Positions 44,236-52,514 of a stretch of 64,000 nt of DNA are shown here, one piece after another. Source of the stretch: JAWKOK01 sp963848115 (GTDB lineage: Bacteria; Chloroflexota; Anaerolineae; Caldilineales; Caldilineaceae); the NCBI GenBank assembly GCA_963848115.1, contig CAWKCP010000047.1:86184-150183 (forward strand), read 5' to 3'. Numbering within the stretch: the stretch's first letter is position 1; each line of letters starts with the position of its first letter. The notes under the pieces were generated by a model that had not been told where the DNA came from, did no database searches, and was given only the letters and a program-made list of their open reading frames with translations. Position numbers and translations under genes: made by a program.

Positions 44236-44781
44236 CTAGATTGAGACGTCGGCTTGCTGCGGCCATTGGTTAACCGCCCCGTTGTCCATCAGGTTCTCCC
44301 ATCGGGATGTCGCGACTGGATTGCTCAGCAGCACGAGCGCAACGTAGGTCGGTTCAAACGGCCTATTGAGCAATTTCATCTGGGCTTCCTCGGGTGTGTT
44401 CGATCCCTTCTTCTGATTGCAGCGTTTGCAAGCTGTGACCAGGTTCTGCCAACTATGGGCGCCGCCACGGCTGCGCGGTATGACATGATCGACCGTCAGT
44501 TGGAGACGACCGGGGAGCGTCCCACAGTATTGGCATGTATAGGCATCACGCAACATGATTGCAGAACGCGTGGCAGGTACACGGCGATGGGGCAACCGCA
44601 CATACTTGACCAGGCGAATCACCAGGGGCACAGGAATCGCTCTGCTGCTGCTGCGCAACATCTGTTGCGTTGCCTCGATCATCTCAGCCTTTTCTCGCAG
44701 CAGCAATACAACAGCCCGACGGACAGAGACCAGGCTGAGCGGCTCGTAACTGGCATTGAGAACCAAGACTTGTTTGGCCAT
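44236..44781 (-). CDS. HNH endonuclease family protein
   Basis: A 181-residue protein with a conserved N-terminal part (VLVLNASYEPLSLVSVRRAV) and an HNH core: zinc cysteines in CQYCG, then LTVDHVIPRSRGG, WQNLVTACKRCNQKKG. It is a stand-alone type common in cyanobacteria and Chloroflexota, with no restriction or phage genes beside it. The cellular role is unknown. Confidence 0.92.
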   Translation of the reverse strand: MAKQVLVLNASYEPLSLVSVRRAVVLLLREKAEMIEATQQMLRSSSRAIPVPLVIRLVKYVRLPHRRVPATRSAIMLRDAYTCQYCGTLPGRLQLTVDHVIPRSRGGAHSWQNLVTACKRCNQKKGSNTPEEAQMKLLNRPFEPTYVALVLLSNPVATSRWENLMDNGAVNQWPQQADVSI

Positions 44782-44832
44782 GAGATCACTTCAGAACATC
44801 GACATCCGACAATACGATACAAATGGGAAAGC

Positions 44833-44988
44833 CCACTGCAAAAAGACCTCTTTCACCACAGATTCACACAGGTGGAAGAACGGATAGGGCACAGATGATA
44901 CTGGAATTACTCTGGACATCCGTAAACCATTTGTGGAAATCAGGTCCCTATCTGTGGCTAATTTTCGTTCTTGCAGTAGAGTCACGGA
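44833..44988. repeat. MITE-like repeat, 'CCACTGCAAAAAG' family
   Basis: The left part reads CCACTGCAAAAAGACC, TCACCACAGATTCACACAGG and GCACAGATG. The right end reads CTATCTGTGGCTAA and TTGCAGTAGAGTCAC, the family end in reverse orientation. Together they make a 156-bp element with imperfect inverted ends. The rest of 44782-45110 has no gene. Confidence 0.7.
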
Positions 44989-45110
44989 TCACTTCCGATT
45001 GTGCCAACAGCTCAAGCACTGCTTATACGCGCTATTTTATCAGCAACCCCAAACGAAAACAAGCCGGAGGGTCAGGCTCCACTCTGCTCAGCGAACAGTG
45101 CACTTGGATG

Positions 45111-45506
45111 TCAGAGATTGGGCGGCATGTAGACCGCGACTGAGCCGGCACGCTGGACAATGCCCCACAGAAATAGGTAGACAAAGGCCATCGCCAACGT
45201 CTTTACATTCTCATCTTCAACGTTGCCGAAATAGGCATAGGACGCGGGAATCGTAATGATGGCGACCACGCCATAGAGGATATGCATGAAGGGGCGCGGC
45301 AGCACAACATCAAGTCCTCGAAAGTAGAGGAGAACGCCTATCGAGAACTGAGCGATGAGCAACAATTCAGCGATGACCGCGGCGCCGGACCAATTGCTGT
45401 CAAGAGGCCGGGAACGGAAGCGGAGAAAGAGCGCCCAGATGGCCAGCGCTGCGATGAAGAGCGAGGATGTGTCAGCCAGACGATCATGGATTACCGTCAG
45501 CGGCAT
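45111..45506 (-). CDS. Small four-helix membrane protein
   Basis: A 131-residue protein with four hydrophobic segments (about 14-30, 43-63, 71-90 and 102-122). It has a charged VEDENVKTLA loop and the segment RPFMHILYGVVAII, with a His at a helix start. I do not recognise the family. It precedes the Tat lipoprotein gene in the opposite order of transcription distance (it lies downstream of it by 13 bp), so both may be co-transcribed. Confidence 0.65.
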   Translation of the reverse strand: MPLTVIHDRLADTSSLFIAALAIWALFLRFRSRPLDSNWSGAAVIAELLLIAQFSIGVLLYFRGLDVVLPRPFMHILYGVVAIITIPASYAYFGNVEDENVKTLAMAFVYLFLWGIVQRAGSVAVYMPPNL

Positions 45507-45519
45507 TTGTCGACCCTGT

Positions 45520-46917
45520 TTAGCTTGGAGCGTGTACGCTCAGGTATTGTTGTAGAACAGCGGCAGCCGGTCCTTGAATGTCGTAGCTGAGCCACTGGTT
45601 GCTGGTGCCAAGACCATAGATGCATCCACCGATTACGTAATCGTCCTGGCGCATGGCCTCATCATACCAGACAAGCTGTTCGACATACGCGCCTGGCCCC
45701 CAGAGCCCATAGCCGTTTTCGGCCCAGAATCGCTGAAAATCCTGCCAGCCGCGTGCATCAGGCGGTCCCGGGCGATTGGCGACAAGGCCATCAACGCCAA
45801 GTTCCGTGAAGACCAGAGGAATCGCCAGATTGGCGGGCTTGAGAAACTGGTTGTAGACCTGGCGATAGCGCAACGTGAGCCAACCGGTATCTTCCGGGGA
45901 GACGCCGGGATAGCGGCCCTGATTCTCGCGCGTCGAAAGATAGTAGATGGTGGGCGCCGAGTATTCATGCAGTCCCAACCAGCCGCCCGTATCCTTGGCC
46001 GTCTGGACGGCCGGCAAATAATGCTCCCACAGTTCCAACGGTGGCTGTCCCGTACCGAAATTGCCGATGACACTACGAATGCCCTGTTCAGCCAGCAGAC
46101 GTGTTCGCTCAGAATCAAATTCAGCAAGACGCTTCATCTCGTCGGCATTGCTGGCCACCGGTTCATTGAAGGCGATCCATCCGTCAAACGTGGCACGGCG
46201 ACGTTCGTCACCGGCGATTGGCATCAACCGGTCAACGAATGCGCGGGCTTCACCGAACGGCTCCATAGAAGCGAGATTGGCCTGCGGCAGTGAACCCAGT
46301 CTTCCGATCAGCTTTGTATTCGGAGAGGTTCCCTTGATCTGTTCAGCCAGACCGGCATCCAATTCCAGGGTTGTGACCGCGGAGACCGCCTGGGTTTCGA
46401 GTAAGTCAAACAGCTGATTGATGTTGCGCTCAATATGGACGCCGATCTTGCTCGGCGGTCCAGGTGGAAACGGGGTCGCTATCGGCGTGGGCGTCGCTGT
46501 TGGTGTCGGTGGGATCGGTGTGTCCGTTGGTTTGGGCGGCGTGGGCGTCAGCGTCGGCTCTTCAACGAATGCCGCCTCAAGTTGCGAATTTGGCGCGTGG
46601 GGAAAGAAGAACCGGCGTGGTGTCGGCGTCGAGGTTGCACGCAGCAGCCGTCGAGTCGCCGTCGGTGCAGGCGTTGCGGTAGCGCCGCCACAGGCAGCCG
46701 CGCCCAACGCCACGACGCTCAGTCCGAGATTGCGCAGAAAACCGCGCCTGGACCGCTTAGGTCGAGATGGCTCGGAACTGTCTTCGCCGGAAAAATGGGA
46801 CGGGGGGGAGTCTTGAGACTCCTGAGCAGAGATCGGTTGATCCCCATCGTCAGGCGACCCGTCGTTCGGCTTATTCAGATCGCACGATTCGCTTGATGAT
46901 GATTGCATTGAATCCAT
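45520..46917 (-). CDS. Tat-exported lipoprotein with glycoside-hydrolase-like barrel
   Basis: A 465-residue protein. A long Ser/Asp-rich N-terminus is followed by a twin-arginine signal (KRSRRGFLRNLG) that ends in a lipobox (GAAACGG). A Thr/Pro-rich stalk (TPTPPKPTDTPIPPTPT) comes next. The C-terminal domain looks like a clan-A TIM barrel with WIAFNEP (acid/base Glu candidate) and VFTELGVDG (nucleophile Glu candidate). I infer a cell-surface glycosidase or binding protein. The start at 46917 is chosen over 46962 as the shorter of two ATGs, but either is possible. Confidence 0.78.
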   Translation of the reverse strand: MDSMQSSSSESCDLNKPNDGSPDDGDQPISAQESQDSPPSHFSGEDSSEPSRPKRSRRGFLRNLGLSVVALGAAACGGATATPAPTATRRLLRATSTPTPRRFFFPHAPNSQLEAAFVEEPTLTPTPPKPTDTPIPPTPTATPTPIATPFPPGPPSKIGVHIERNINQLFDLLETQAVSAVTTLELDAGLAEQIKGTSPNTKLIGRLGSLPQANLASMEPFGEARAFVDRLMPIAGDERRRATFDGWIAFNEPVASNADEMKRLAEFDSERTRLLAEQGIRSVIGNFGTGQPPLELWEHYLPAVQTAKDTGGWLGLHEYSAPTIYYLSTRENQGRYPGVSPEDTGWLTLRYRQVYNQFLKPANLAIPLVFTELGVDGLVANRPGPPDARGWQDFQRFWAENGYGLWGPGAYVEQLVWYDEAMRQDDYVIGGCIYGLGTSNQWLSYDIQGPAAAVLQQYLSVHAPS

Positions 46918-47169
46918 GATCTCTACTATAACACTCTGGAAACGCTTGCTCAACTTGTCCAAAAGTGGCCTGTTTCAGGCTGGGACCAGCTTGAGATAGA
47001 TCCCGGCCCGAAGCCCAGCCATTCGATATTCATAACCACATGAAATACGTTGTCTTGAACTCGACCCGTAGACGTACCGAGTCCCAAATTAGTTCCAACC
47101 GTGATGCCATGCTCAGCCGTGCTACACTAGATGACGTTGACGTTTCAGATCCCGGGATAGATCCCGCTG

Positions 47170-47250
47170 CTAACAGCCGTTGGCGCCTCAAGCGCTTGAG
47201 TCCAGCCGCTGAGTCGGCTTTTAGCGATTAGCAGCCGGCTTCAGCCGATG
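47170..47250 (-). repeat. REP-like palindromic repeat (copy 2)
   Basis: The reverse complement reads CGGCTGAAGCCGGCTGCTAA, AAAGCCGACTCAGCGGCTG, CTCAAGCGCTTGAGGCGCC, matching the copy at 37455-37530. It lies in the 46918-47427 gene-free stretch, which also has an imperfect CCTGAGGG/CCCTCAGG hairpin (47321-47359) ahead of the selenoprotein gene. Confidence 0.75.
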
Positions 47251-47427
47251 CGTTCAACCGCCAACGCAACCGAGTAATTTTGAGCATGATGGTTCAAGAT
47301 GCTAGAGTAAGGGTCACGTGCCTGAGGGTTTCGGTTGCAACATTTTTCTGGCCCTCAGGTCACGATTTGGTGGCATCGCCGCCACCCGTCTTCGGTCGAA
47401 GTCTATCCACATTTTCAGGAGAAACCC

Positions 47428-47694
47428 ATGCAGAAGCGTAAACTGAGTATCGAATACTGCGTACAGTGAAACTACACGCCCAGAGCCGTCAGTTTGGCGG
47501 ACGAACTATTGCAAAACTACACGCCAGCCATCGAGTCGCTCACCTTGATCCCTTCAGGACAAGGTCGATTCGAGGTTGTGATGGATGGCGAACTCATTTT
47601 TAGCAAGAAGGCCGTAGGTCGTCATGCTGAAGAGGGCGAGGTCGCCCGGCTACTCGAGGAAGCTGCCGGTATCGAACCGATGCCAAGAGAATAA
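47428..47694 (+). CDS. SelW-like (Rdx family) selenoprotein with in-frame UGA
   Basis: An 88-residue thioredoxin-like Rdx protein. Reading TGA at 47467-47469 as selenocysteine gives MQKRKLSIEYCVQ-U-NYTPRAV, the CxxU redox motif (Cys11, Sec14) at the family's usual place after the first strand. The rest continues in frame with LADELLQNY, GRFEVVMDGELIFSKK, AVGRH and LLEEAAGIEP, all typical of the SelW/Rdx family. AGGAGA lies six bases before the ATG. A hairpin fitting a bacterial SECIS follows the UGA. A conventional annotation would begin at a TTG at 47494 and lose the active site. The predicted role is thiol redox chemistry; selA/B/C/D must lie elsewhere. Confidence 0.9.
47486..47500 (+). promoter_or_regulatory. 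Putative bacterial SECIS element
   Basis: CCGUC-AGUUU-GGCGG forms a five-pair stem (one G-U) with a five-base loop. The loop begins 22 nt after the UGA and has G in its second position. Both features agree with the known bacterial SECIS rules (loop 16-37 nt from UGA, a G among the first loop bases). It lies within the coding region, as expected for bacteria. Confidence 0.75.
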
Positions 47695-47716
47695 TCGAGT
47701 CTCCGAGATGGTACAT

Positions 47717-47762
47717 AAAAAGGGAGGCAGGATGCCTGGCCAGGCATCCTGCCTCCCTTTTT
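47717..47762. terminator. Bidirectional rho-independent terminator
   Basis: A 46-bp perfect palindrome: AAAAAGGGAGGCAGG... on one side and its exact complement ending CCTCCCTTTTT on the other. It lies between the selenoprotein gene and the convergent nif3 gene, with T-runs in both directions. Confidence 0.93.
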
Positions 47763-47828
47763 ATTCGGCGCGCCCGATTCAGAAGACCGACATTTGACAG
47801 ACATATCCGTCTGCCGTCTCATCGCCGT

Positions 47829-48581
47829 CTAGAGTCCGGTTGGCAGATCGACAAACTCAAAGCTGAGGCCAAACTGATCGCGCAGGTGTTCGCCGAGAGC
47901 TTGGACGCCGACGGTCTCTGTGCAATAGTGGCCGCCGTAGATCACGTTGATGCCGCTGTTTAACGCGTCATAGTACTGGGCGTGGCTGGTTTCGCCGGTA
48001 ATGAAAACGTCGCAACCCAAGGCAGCGGCGTGTTCGATCTCATTGGCCCCGAAGCCGCTCAGAATGCCGACCCGGTGCACAATACGCGGGCCATTGGCCT
48101 GCGCCAGCTTGATTGAGCCGACATTCTGTTCGAAATGGTCAACAAGATAGTCGAACTTCATGCCGTCGGGTGCTTCTGCCAGAACGGCCAGATTGACGCC
48201 CTTCACGTTGGCCCACCAGTCGACCACCTCCAACCCCAACCGACGAGCCAGCTCGGCATTGTTGCCGACAATCGGGTGCGCATCGAGGGCCAGGTGTGCG
48301 GCATAGAGGTTTAGGTCAGCCTCCATGTAGGTACGGACCAGTCGTCCGTAGCTGCCGGCAAGTCGTTTCGGGCCGCCCCAAAAGATTCCATGGTGAACCA
48401 GCAGCAGGTCTGCGTCGTGCTCAATGGCGGCGACAGCGCACGGGAGGTGTGCGTCGACCATGCTGACGATGCGGTTGATCTCCTTGCGCCCCTCGATTTG
48501 CAGACCTTGCGGGCCATAGTCGCTGATCTCGCCGATGTGCAGATACTCGTCAAGGTAGTGAATAAGTTCTTCCCGCTTCAT
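47829..48581 (-). CDS. Nif3-like dinuclear metal-centre protein (GCH1 type 2-like)
   Basis: A 250-residue Nif3/DUF34 protein. Metal-ligand motifs are visible: LLLVHHGIFWGG (two His), LDAHPIVGNN, FITGETSHAQ and YGGHYCTE near the end. The biochemical role in bacteria is poorly defined. It starts within the last codon of the DUF951 gene (4-bp overlap, ATGA), so the two are co-translated. Confidence 0.92.
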   Translation of the reverse strand: MKREELIHYLDEYLHIGEISDYGPQGLQIEGRKEINRIVSMVDAHLPCAVAAIEHDADLLLVHHGIFWGGPKRLAGSYGRLVRTYMEADLNLYAAHLALDAHPIVGNNAELARRLGLEVVDWWANVKGVNLAVLAEAPDGMKFDYLVDHFEQNVGSIKLAQANGPRIVHRVGILSGFGANEIEHAAALGCDVFITGETSHAQYYDALNSGINVIYGGHYCTETVGVQALGEHLRDQFGLSFEFVDLPTGL

Positions 48582-48811
48582 GCGCTAATGCTCCCTCCAT
48601 CCTGATCCTCAGGCGATGTCCCCCGCCGTACGAATCCTTTGGCTTGTCTGGCGAATTTTCGACGCGATAGCAGAACGCGCCGCCCACAGGTCTGACAGAC
48701 GATACCGATGTCTGCGCCAACACGAACGATCTCCCATTCATAGGCGCCGCAGGGGTGCTGCTTGCGCATTCGCACCACATCGCCGACGTAAAGCGTCTCG
48801 TAGATCTCCAT
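48578..48811 (-). CDS. DUF951 family small protein
   Basis: A 77-residue protein with the DUF951 pattern YVGDVVRMRKQHPCGAYEW, IVRVGADIGIVCQTCGRRVLL and SRRKF. The two CxxC-like cysteines (CQTCG) suggest a small zinc-binding protein. In Firmicutes it is often found beside translation or ychF genes. The start at 48811 is chosen because conservation begins there; the longer frame has no support. Confidence 0.85.
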   Translation of the reverse strand: MEIYETLYVGDVVRMRKQHPCGAYEWEIVRVGADIGIVCQTCGRRVLLSRRKFARQAKGFVRRGTSPEDQDGGSISA

Positions 48812-48878
48812 GCCATGGTCTCTGAAATACGAATGGTCAGCAACGGTTCCCTCGTTACGCCTTTCGTTTAGGGATTGT

Positions 48879-50309
48879 TTATGACTGATCTGCGCCGGTT
48901 TCGGTCTCATTCGACACAGCCGTTTCGGTCGCAGATGTCTCAGATGCGGGTGCATCGTCTGCGACGATATCACTCGTGGCAGTCGCAAGAAGCGATGTCT
49001 CAGATTCTGCCCATCCGGCCCGCGAGGTTAGCGTGAGCAATCCACTGCCCACCGCAAAGGTAAAACTCAGCAGATAGATGAGTTGATAGGCGATTGCCCC
49101 GGCACAAGGCACGAGCGAGAAGAGCCGGGCGATGACCAAGATACCCAGAGCCCCGGTCAACATGGTCGGGAGCGTGCCCACTTCTCGGTCGACGCCTGCA
49201 AGCACTCTACGCCCCAGCCACAGACCGGTCACCAGCGGACTGAGCAACCAGAGGGTCATCAATAGCCCGGATGAAAGGGCGAGCATTGCTGCACCACCGG
49301 GGAACCAGCCCCAGAAGATAGTCCCAATTAAGACCAAAGCCCCTACGAGAGGGAACGAAATCGCCAAAGCCAGAAAACCAAAGATCACGGACTCCGCCGG
49401 CTTTGCGTCGAGTGTTGCCGCAGGCTTCACGATCAATGCTGGAACAAAACTGAGCAGCAGCCAGCCAGCGAGCGCCAGGCCCGCTGCGATCAAGATCGTT
49501 CGCAACAACCACCAGGCGAGTTGAAGGACCATCTCGCGGCCTCTGTCCGCGGAAGCGTCCTCGACTTCCTCTTCTGTCTGCCAGGGCTGTACCACGATGT
49601 CATCGGCCACATCGTTGGGCAGATCCGGTTCGCCGGCGCTGCTAAAGGTAAGCGTGCCACCGACTTCCGCCCCATCGCCGATGAAGAGCGAGTTTGCATA
49701 TAGCCGTGCATCGCCGCCCACACGACCGTCGAATTCCAGTTCATTCATGCCGGCAACTAGATCTTGCCCGATCTCGCCCGCGATGAACCCACTGTCGCCC
49801 CCAACGAGCATATCACCGCCCACGCTCGCACCCTGAAGCAGATTGATGCCGCTGGTAATGGAACGATCACCAATGCGGATCGGCATGCCTGGGACGCCTC
49901 CGCCACCGGCCACGAGCACGTCATCACCCACCGATCCGGCGATTGTAATGCCGCTGCCTGCAGCACGTACATCGTCCAGCACCTCGCCGCTGACGACGAC
50001 ACCTGCGCCCGCCGCAATCAGGTCGCCGGTCACCACGCCATTGATCTCAATGACGCCGCCAAAAGCAACAAGATCCCCCTCGACAGTGCCATCAATGATG
50101 ATCTCGCGGCCAAATACGTACAGATCGTCGCTGAGCGTTTCACCGGTTTTCAGACGATAGACTTCGCCCTGGGCGAACTCAGCAGCGTTAGCTGTATGTG
50201 AGCCGCCGACAACAAGGAGCAACGAAAGAAGAATCAGGAGTAGCGGAGCCTGAAGTCGCCAATGAACTGGCACAACGTTCGACGTCGACGGTCTGGAGGT
50301 TTCTGCCAT
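48879..50309 (-). CDS. Bactofilin-like (polymer-forming) membrane protein
   Basis: A 476-residue protein. After a signal or anchor helix (about 20-42) comes a beta-helix of bactofilin-like repeats (GREIIIDGTVEGDLVAFG, GVVTGDLIAAGAGVVVSG, VGGDMLVGGDSGFIAG, VGGDARLYANSLFIG), about residues 60-235. A C-terminal part with four to six transmembrane helices (about 270-440) and an acidic tail follow. GGAGG precedes the ATG at 50309. It may scaffold the envelope; soluble bactofilins lack the membrane part. Confidence 0.82.
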   Translation of the reverse strand: MAETSRPSTSNVVPVHWRLQAPLLLILLSLLLVVGGSHTANAAEFAQGEVYRLKTGETLSDDLYVFGREIIIDGTVEGDLVAFGGVIEINGVVTGDLIAAGAGVVVSGEVLDDVRAAGSGITIAGSVGDDVLVAGGGGVPGMPIRIGDRSITSGINLLQGASVGGDMLVGGDSGFIAGEIGQDLVAGMNELEFDGRVGGDARLYANSLFIGDGAEVGGTLTFSSAGEPDLPNDVADDIVVQPWQTEEEVEDASADRGREMVLQLAWWLLRTILIAAGLALAGWLLLSFVPALIVKPAATLDAKPAESVIFGFLALAISFPLVGALVLIGTIFWGWFPGGAAMLALSSGLLMTLWLLSPLVTGLWLGRRVLAGVDREVGTLPTMLTGALGILVIARLFSLVPCAGAIAYQLIYLLSFTFAVGSGLLTLTSRAGWAESETSLLATATSDIVADDAPASETSATETAVSNETETGADQS

Positions 50310-50510
50310 TGTCGTCCTCCGATTTGAACTCCACATTGAATGCGGCAAGGGTCTTCTGATGATCGACCGACACCGAAGCCAAGGATCGAGTCCGGCAGTC
50401 AGTCAACCAGTATTGAACACACCATCAGTGTACCGTTTTGAGTGTTGAAATGCAAGCAATTCTGGGCATCCCAGGTGCATCCCGGATGCATCTCAAATTG
50501 GGAGCAAAAA

Positions 50511-50571
50511 GTGCCGGGGACGGTCCAGTATGATATTTCTTCACAACAACCCAATGGGCCGTCCCCGGCAC
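50511..50571. repeat. Inverted repeat 'GTGCCGGGGACGGTCC'
   Basis: Arm 50511-50526 and arm 50556-50571 (GGGCCGTCCCCGGCAC) pair at 15 of 16 positions. It lies 38 bases after the stop of the small secreted protein gene on the minus strand and may end its transcript. A single arm recurs at 38785-38800. The rest of 50310-50608 holds no gene. Confidence 0.75.
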
Positions 50572-50608
50572 TGAAAAGATCTCCAACAGCACCAGATGCC
50601 CCGTGTAT

Positions 50609-50887
50609 CTACCGCTGTATCAGGGGCAGCCACAATTGCTCGTCATTGGCCGTGGCCTCTTCGAACGGAAACAGGAAGCCGCCAGAGACCTTGTAGCTGG
50701 CGCTCGCAGCCGATGACGTATTTGCGTCGCCGACCACATTGGTGACGACGTAGCTGGCCGAACTGGCTGTGGCACCGCCGGCAATCACGGATCGCTGTAG
50801 AAGAAAACTGGTTGACGATTGGGCTGTTGCCACACCGACGGGAACCAACAGGAATAGCAGTGTAATCAATAGTAATCTGTGCCGCAT
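50609..50887 (-). CDS. Small secreted protein with 'LP' tail
   Basis: A 92-residue protein with a Sec signal peptide (MRHRLLLITLLFLLVPVGVATAQ). The mature part has SASYVVTNVVGD and SASYKVSGGFLFP, two Ser/Ala-rich beta repeats seen in other Chloroflexota exported proteins. It ends LWLPLIQR, the same tail as the window's first protein. GGAGATAG precedes the ATG. It is the last gene of a pair with the large repeat protein 53 bp upstream. Confidence 0.75.
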   Translation of the reverse strand: MRHRLLLITLLFLLVPVGVATAQSSTSFLLQRSVIAGGATASSASYVVTNVVGDANTSSAASASYKVSGGFLFPFEEATANDEQLWLPLIQR

Positions 50888-50940
50888 GATTCTATCTCCA
50901 AAATCTGATCGAAGACTATCCATCTTTGTTTGTCGCACCA

Positions 50941-52482
50941 CTAGTCGATATCGATGAAAACCGGTATGGAACCATTATCCGGATCCATCGGTCCGGCAAC
51001 TTTGCCCAGCACAATCGTATCCTCCACGCCGCTTGAAAGCCCGATCCCATCGTCCTGGGAAATCTCGATCTTGCTGCCGATCTTCCAGGTGGCGCTGAGC
51101 GTCGTCATGTCAGCGCTGCTCACGTCTGCGCTGCTTCCCTCTGGGCTGCCAGCACCGGCGCTGGTCAACCCGGCCAGGTTGACTGCGGGCGCTAGTCCAT
51201 CGGTGATGATGACGAGGTAGCTATTGGGAGCGACAGCGCCGACAGTGGGCGCAAAGTCGACGTACTCGTTGCCGTCTTCCAAGGCGACAATTTCATGGGA
51301 AACAGCCTCCTTGGCAACGCCGATGACGGCGCTGCTGTTGCCGTCATTGACCTTGGCGACGGCAAGCATCGGCTGACCATTTTCCGGTGATGCAGCGACG
51401 CCGACCATCGCCACCAGGTCACCCGGCTCGATGGCCGTGTCACCAGAATTGACAACCAAAGATTGGCTATTGGCCACGCGATCCACATAGGACTGTGCGC
51501 TGATGCCGCCTGTGCCCCCGAAGTAGGCGTCGAAATAGCCATTGCCTTGCACATACATGCCGCGATAGTTGGTACTGAAGATCCGTGCGCCGTAACCCTC
51601 TTCGACCGCCGAATCGGTGCCTCGCGCATAGAGCCCCTTGCCCCCTTCGAAGTAGCCACCCTCGTTGTAGAAGCCAAAGCTATTCGACGTATCGCCACGC
51701 CCATAGACGCCCACACCCTGATTGCTCTGGCCGTAGACGCCTGGAGCAAGGATATTTTGGGAGCTGCGGTCCCCATTGCTGTAGCCGTATACACCGATGC
51801 CATTGGTGCTATAAAAGTAGCCGGCATAGCCACGATTGGCGTTGCTGCCGCCGTCAAAACCGTAGACGGCGTAGCCGTCCTCAGTCTGGCCGTAGATGGC
51901 GCGACCGTTGGCGGCAAGTCCGTAGATGGCGTTGCCGGTGGTCGACTGTCCCGAAATGGCGCCCCGGTTGAAGCCGAATGCATCGTTGTTCATCTGCACG
52001 TCAAGCAGATAGTTGTTGGGAATCGCATTCGCTGTCCCTTTGACGATGGCGCCAGGGCGCACCGTGTGGGCCATCGGCGCCGGCAGGATCTCCTGGCGTG
52101 GCGTCAACAACTCACCGTCAATGGTCTGTGCTATCCACAATTCTTCTCCGTTGAAGATATCGGTCGTGATTTCAAGCCTCGCCTCAAACAGTCCATCCTG
52201 CACCGATATCTCGCTGCTCCCGCCATCCCAGAGCAGATCACCGTCCGCGGCGGCGTTGTAGATCTCGAACTGCATGGTGAACGTGCCGGTGAGCGGCAGA
52301 TCATCCTGATCGGTAAGATAGCCTTGATAGGTGATGGCGTCCCCAACAATTGTGTTAGGAGCCAGGGTAGAATTGGCCGGCGATGCCTCTACCCAACCGG
52401 GCCAATAGGCCCCCAGTGCGCCGAGCAACAGCAACGCAACGGCACCGATCAAGATGGTGTAGGGTTGGTTTCGGACCTTCAT
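50941..52482 (-). CDS. Secreted repeat protein with 'IYG/VYG' beta-repeats
   Basis: A 513-residue protein with an N-terminal signal/anchor helix, a beta-rich domain (about 45-150, YQGYLTDQDDLPLTGTFTMQF), then many short repeats around G-x-x-IYG or VYG (GNAIYGLAANGRAIYGQTEDGYAVYGF) covering about residues 180-320. The C-terminal part (about 335-513) resembles a trimeric fibre-type or intramolecular chaperone-like domain, though no catalytic site is seen. It resembles tail-fibre-like or surface fibre proteins. AAGGAG precedes the ATG. Function unknown. Confidence 0.75.
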   Translation of the reverse strand: MKVRNQPYTILIGAVALLLLGALGAYWPGWVEASPANSTLAPNTIVGDAITYQGYLTDQDDLPLTGTFTMQFEIYNAAADGDLLWDGGSSEISVQDGLFEARLEITTDIFNGEELWIAQTIDGELLTPRQEILPAPMAHTVRPGAIVKGTANAIPNNYLLDVQMNNDAFGFNRGAISGQSTTGNAIYGLAANGRAIYGQTEDGYAVYGFDGGSNANRGYAGYFYSTNGIGVYGYSNGDRSSQNILAPGVYGQSNQGVGVYGRGDTSNSFGFYNEGGYFEGGKGLYARGTDSAVEEGYGARIFSTNYRGMYVQGNGYFDAYFGGTGGISAQSYVDRVANSQSLVVNSGDTAIEPGDLVAMVGVAASPENGQPMLAVAKVNDGNSSAVIGVAKEAVSHEIVALEDGNEYVDFAPTVGAVAPNSYLVIITDGLAPAVNLAGLTSAGAGSPEGSSADVSSADMTTLSATWKIGSKIEISQDDGIGLSSGVEDTIVLGKVAGPMDPDNGSIPVFIDID

Positions 52483-52514
52483 AGTGTCTCCTTACTAATC
52501 GACTTCACGACTCA

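Noticed and set aside
46480..46680. GT-rich repeat as a regulatory or mobile sequence
   Set aside because: It encodes the Thr/Pro stalk of the Tat lipoprotein on the minus strand.
47494..47694. A separate 66-residue protein starting at 47494
   Set aside because: The frame continues upstream through the UGA with conserved SelW-type sequence and a good ribosome site at 47428.
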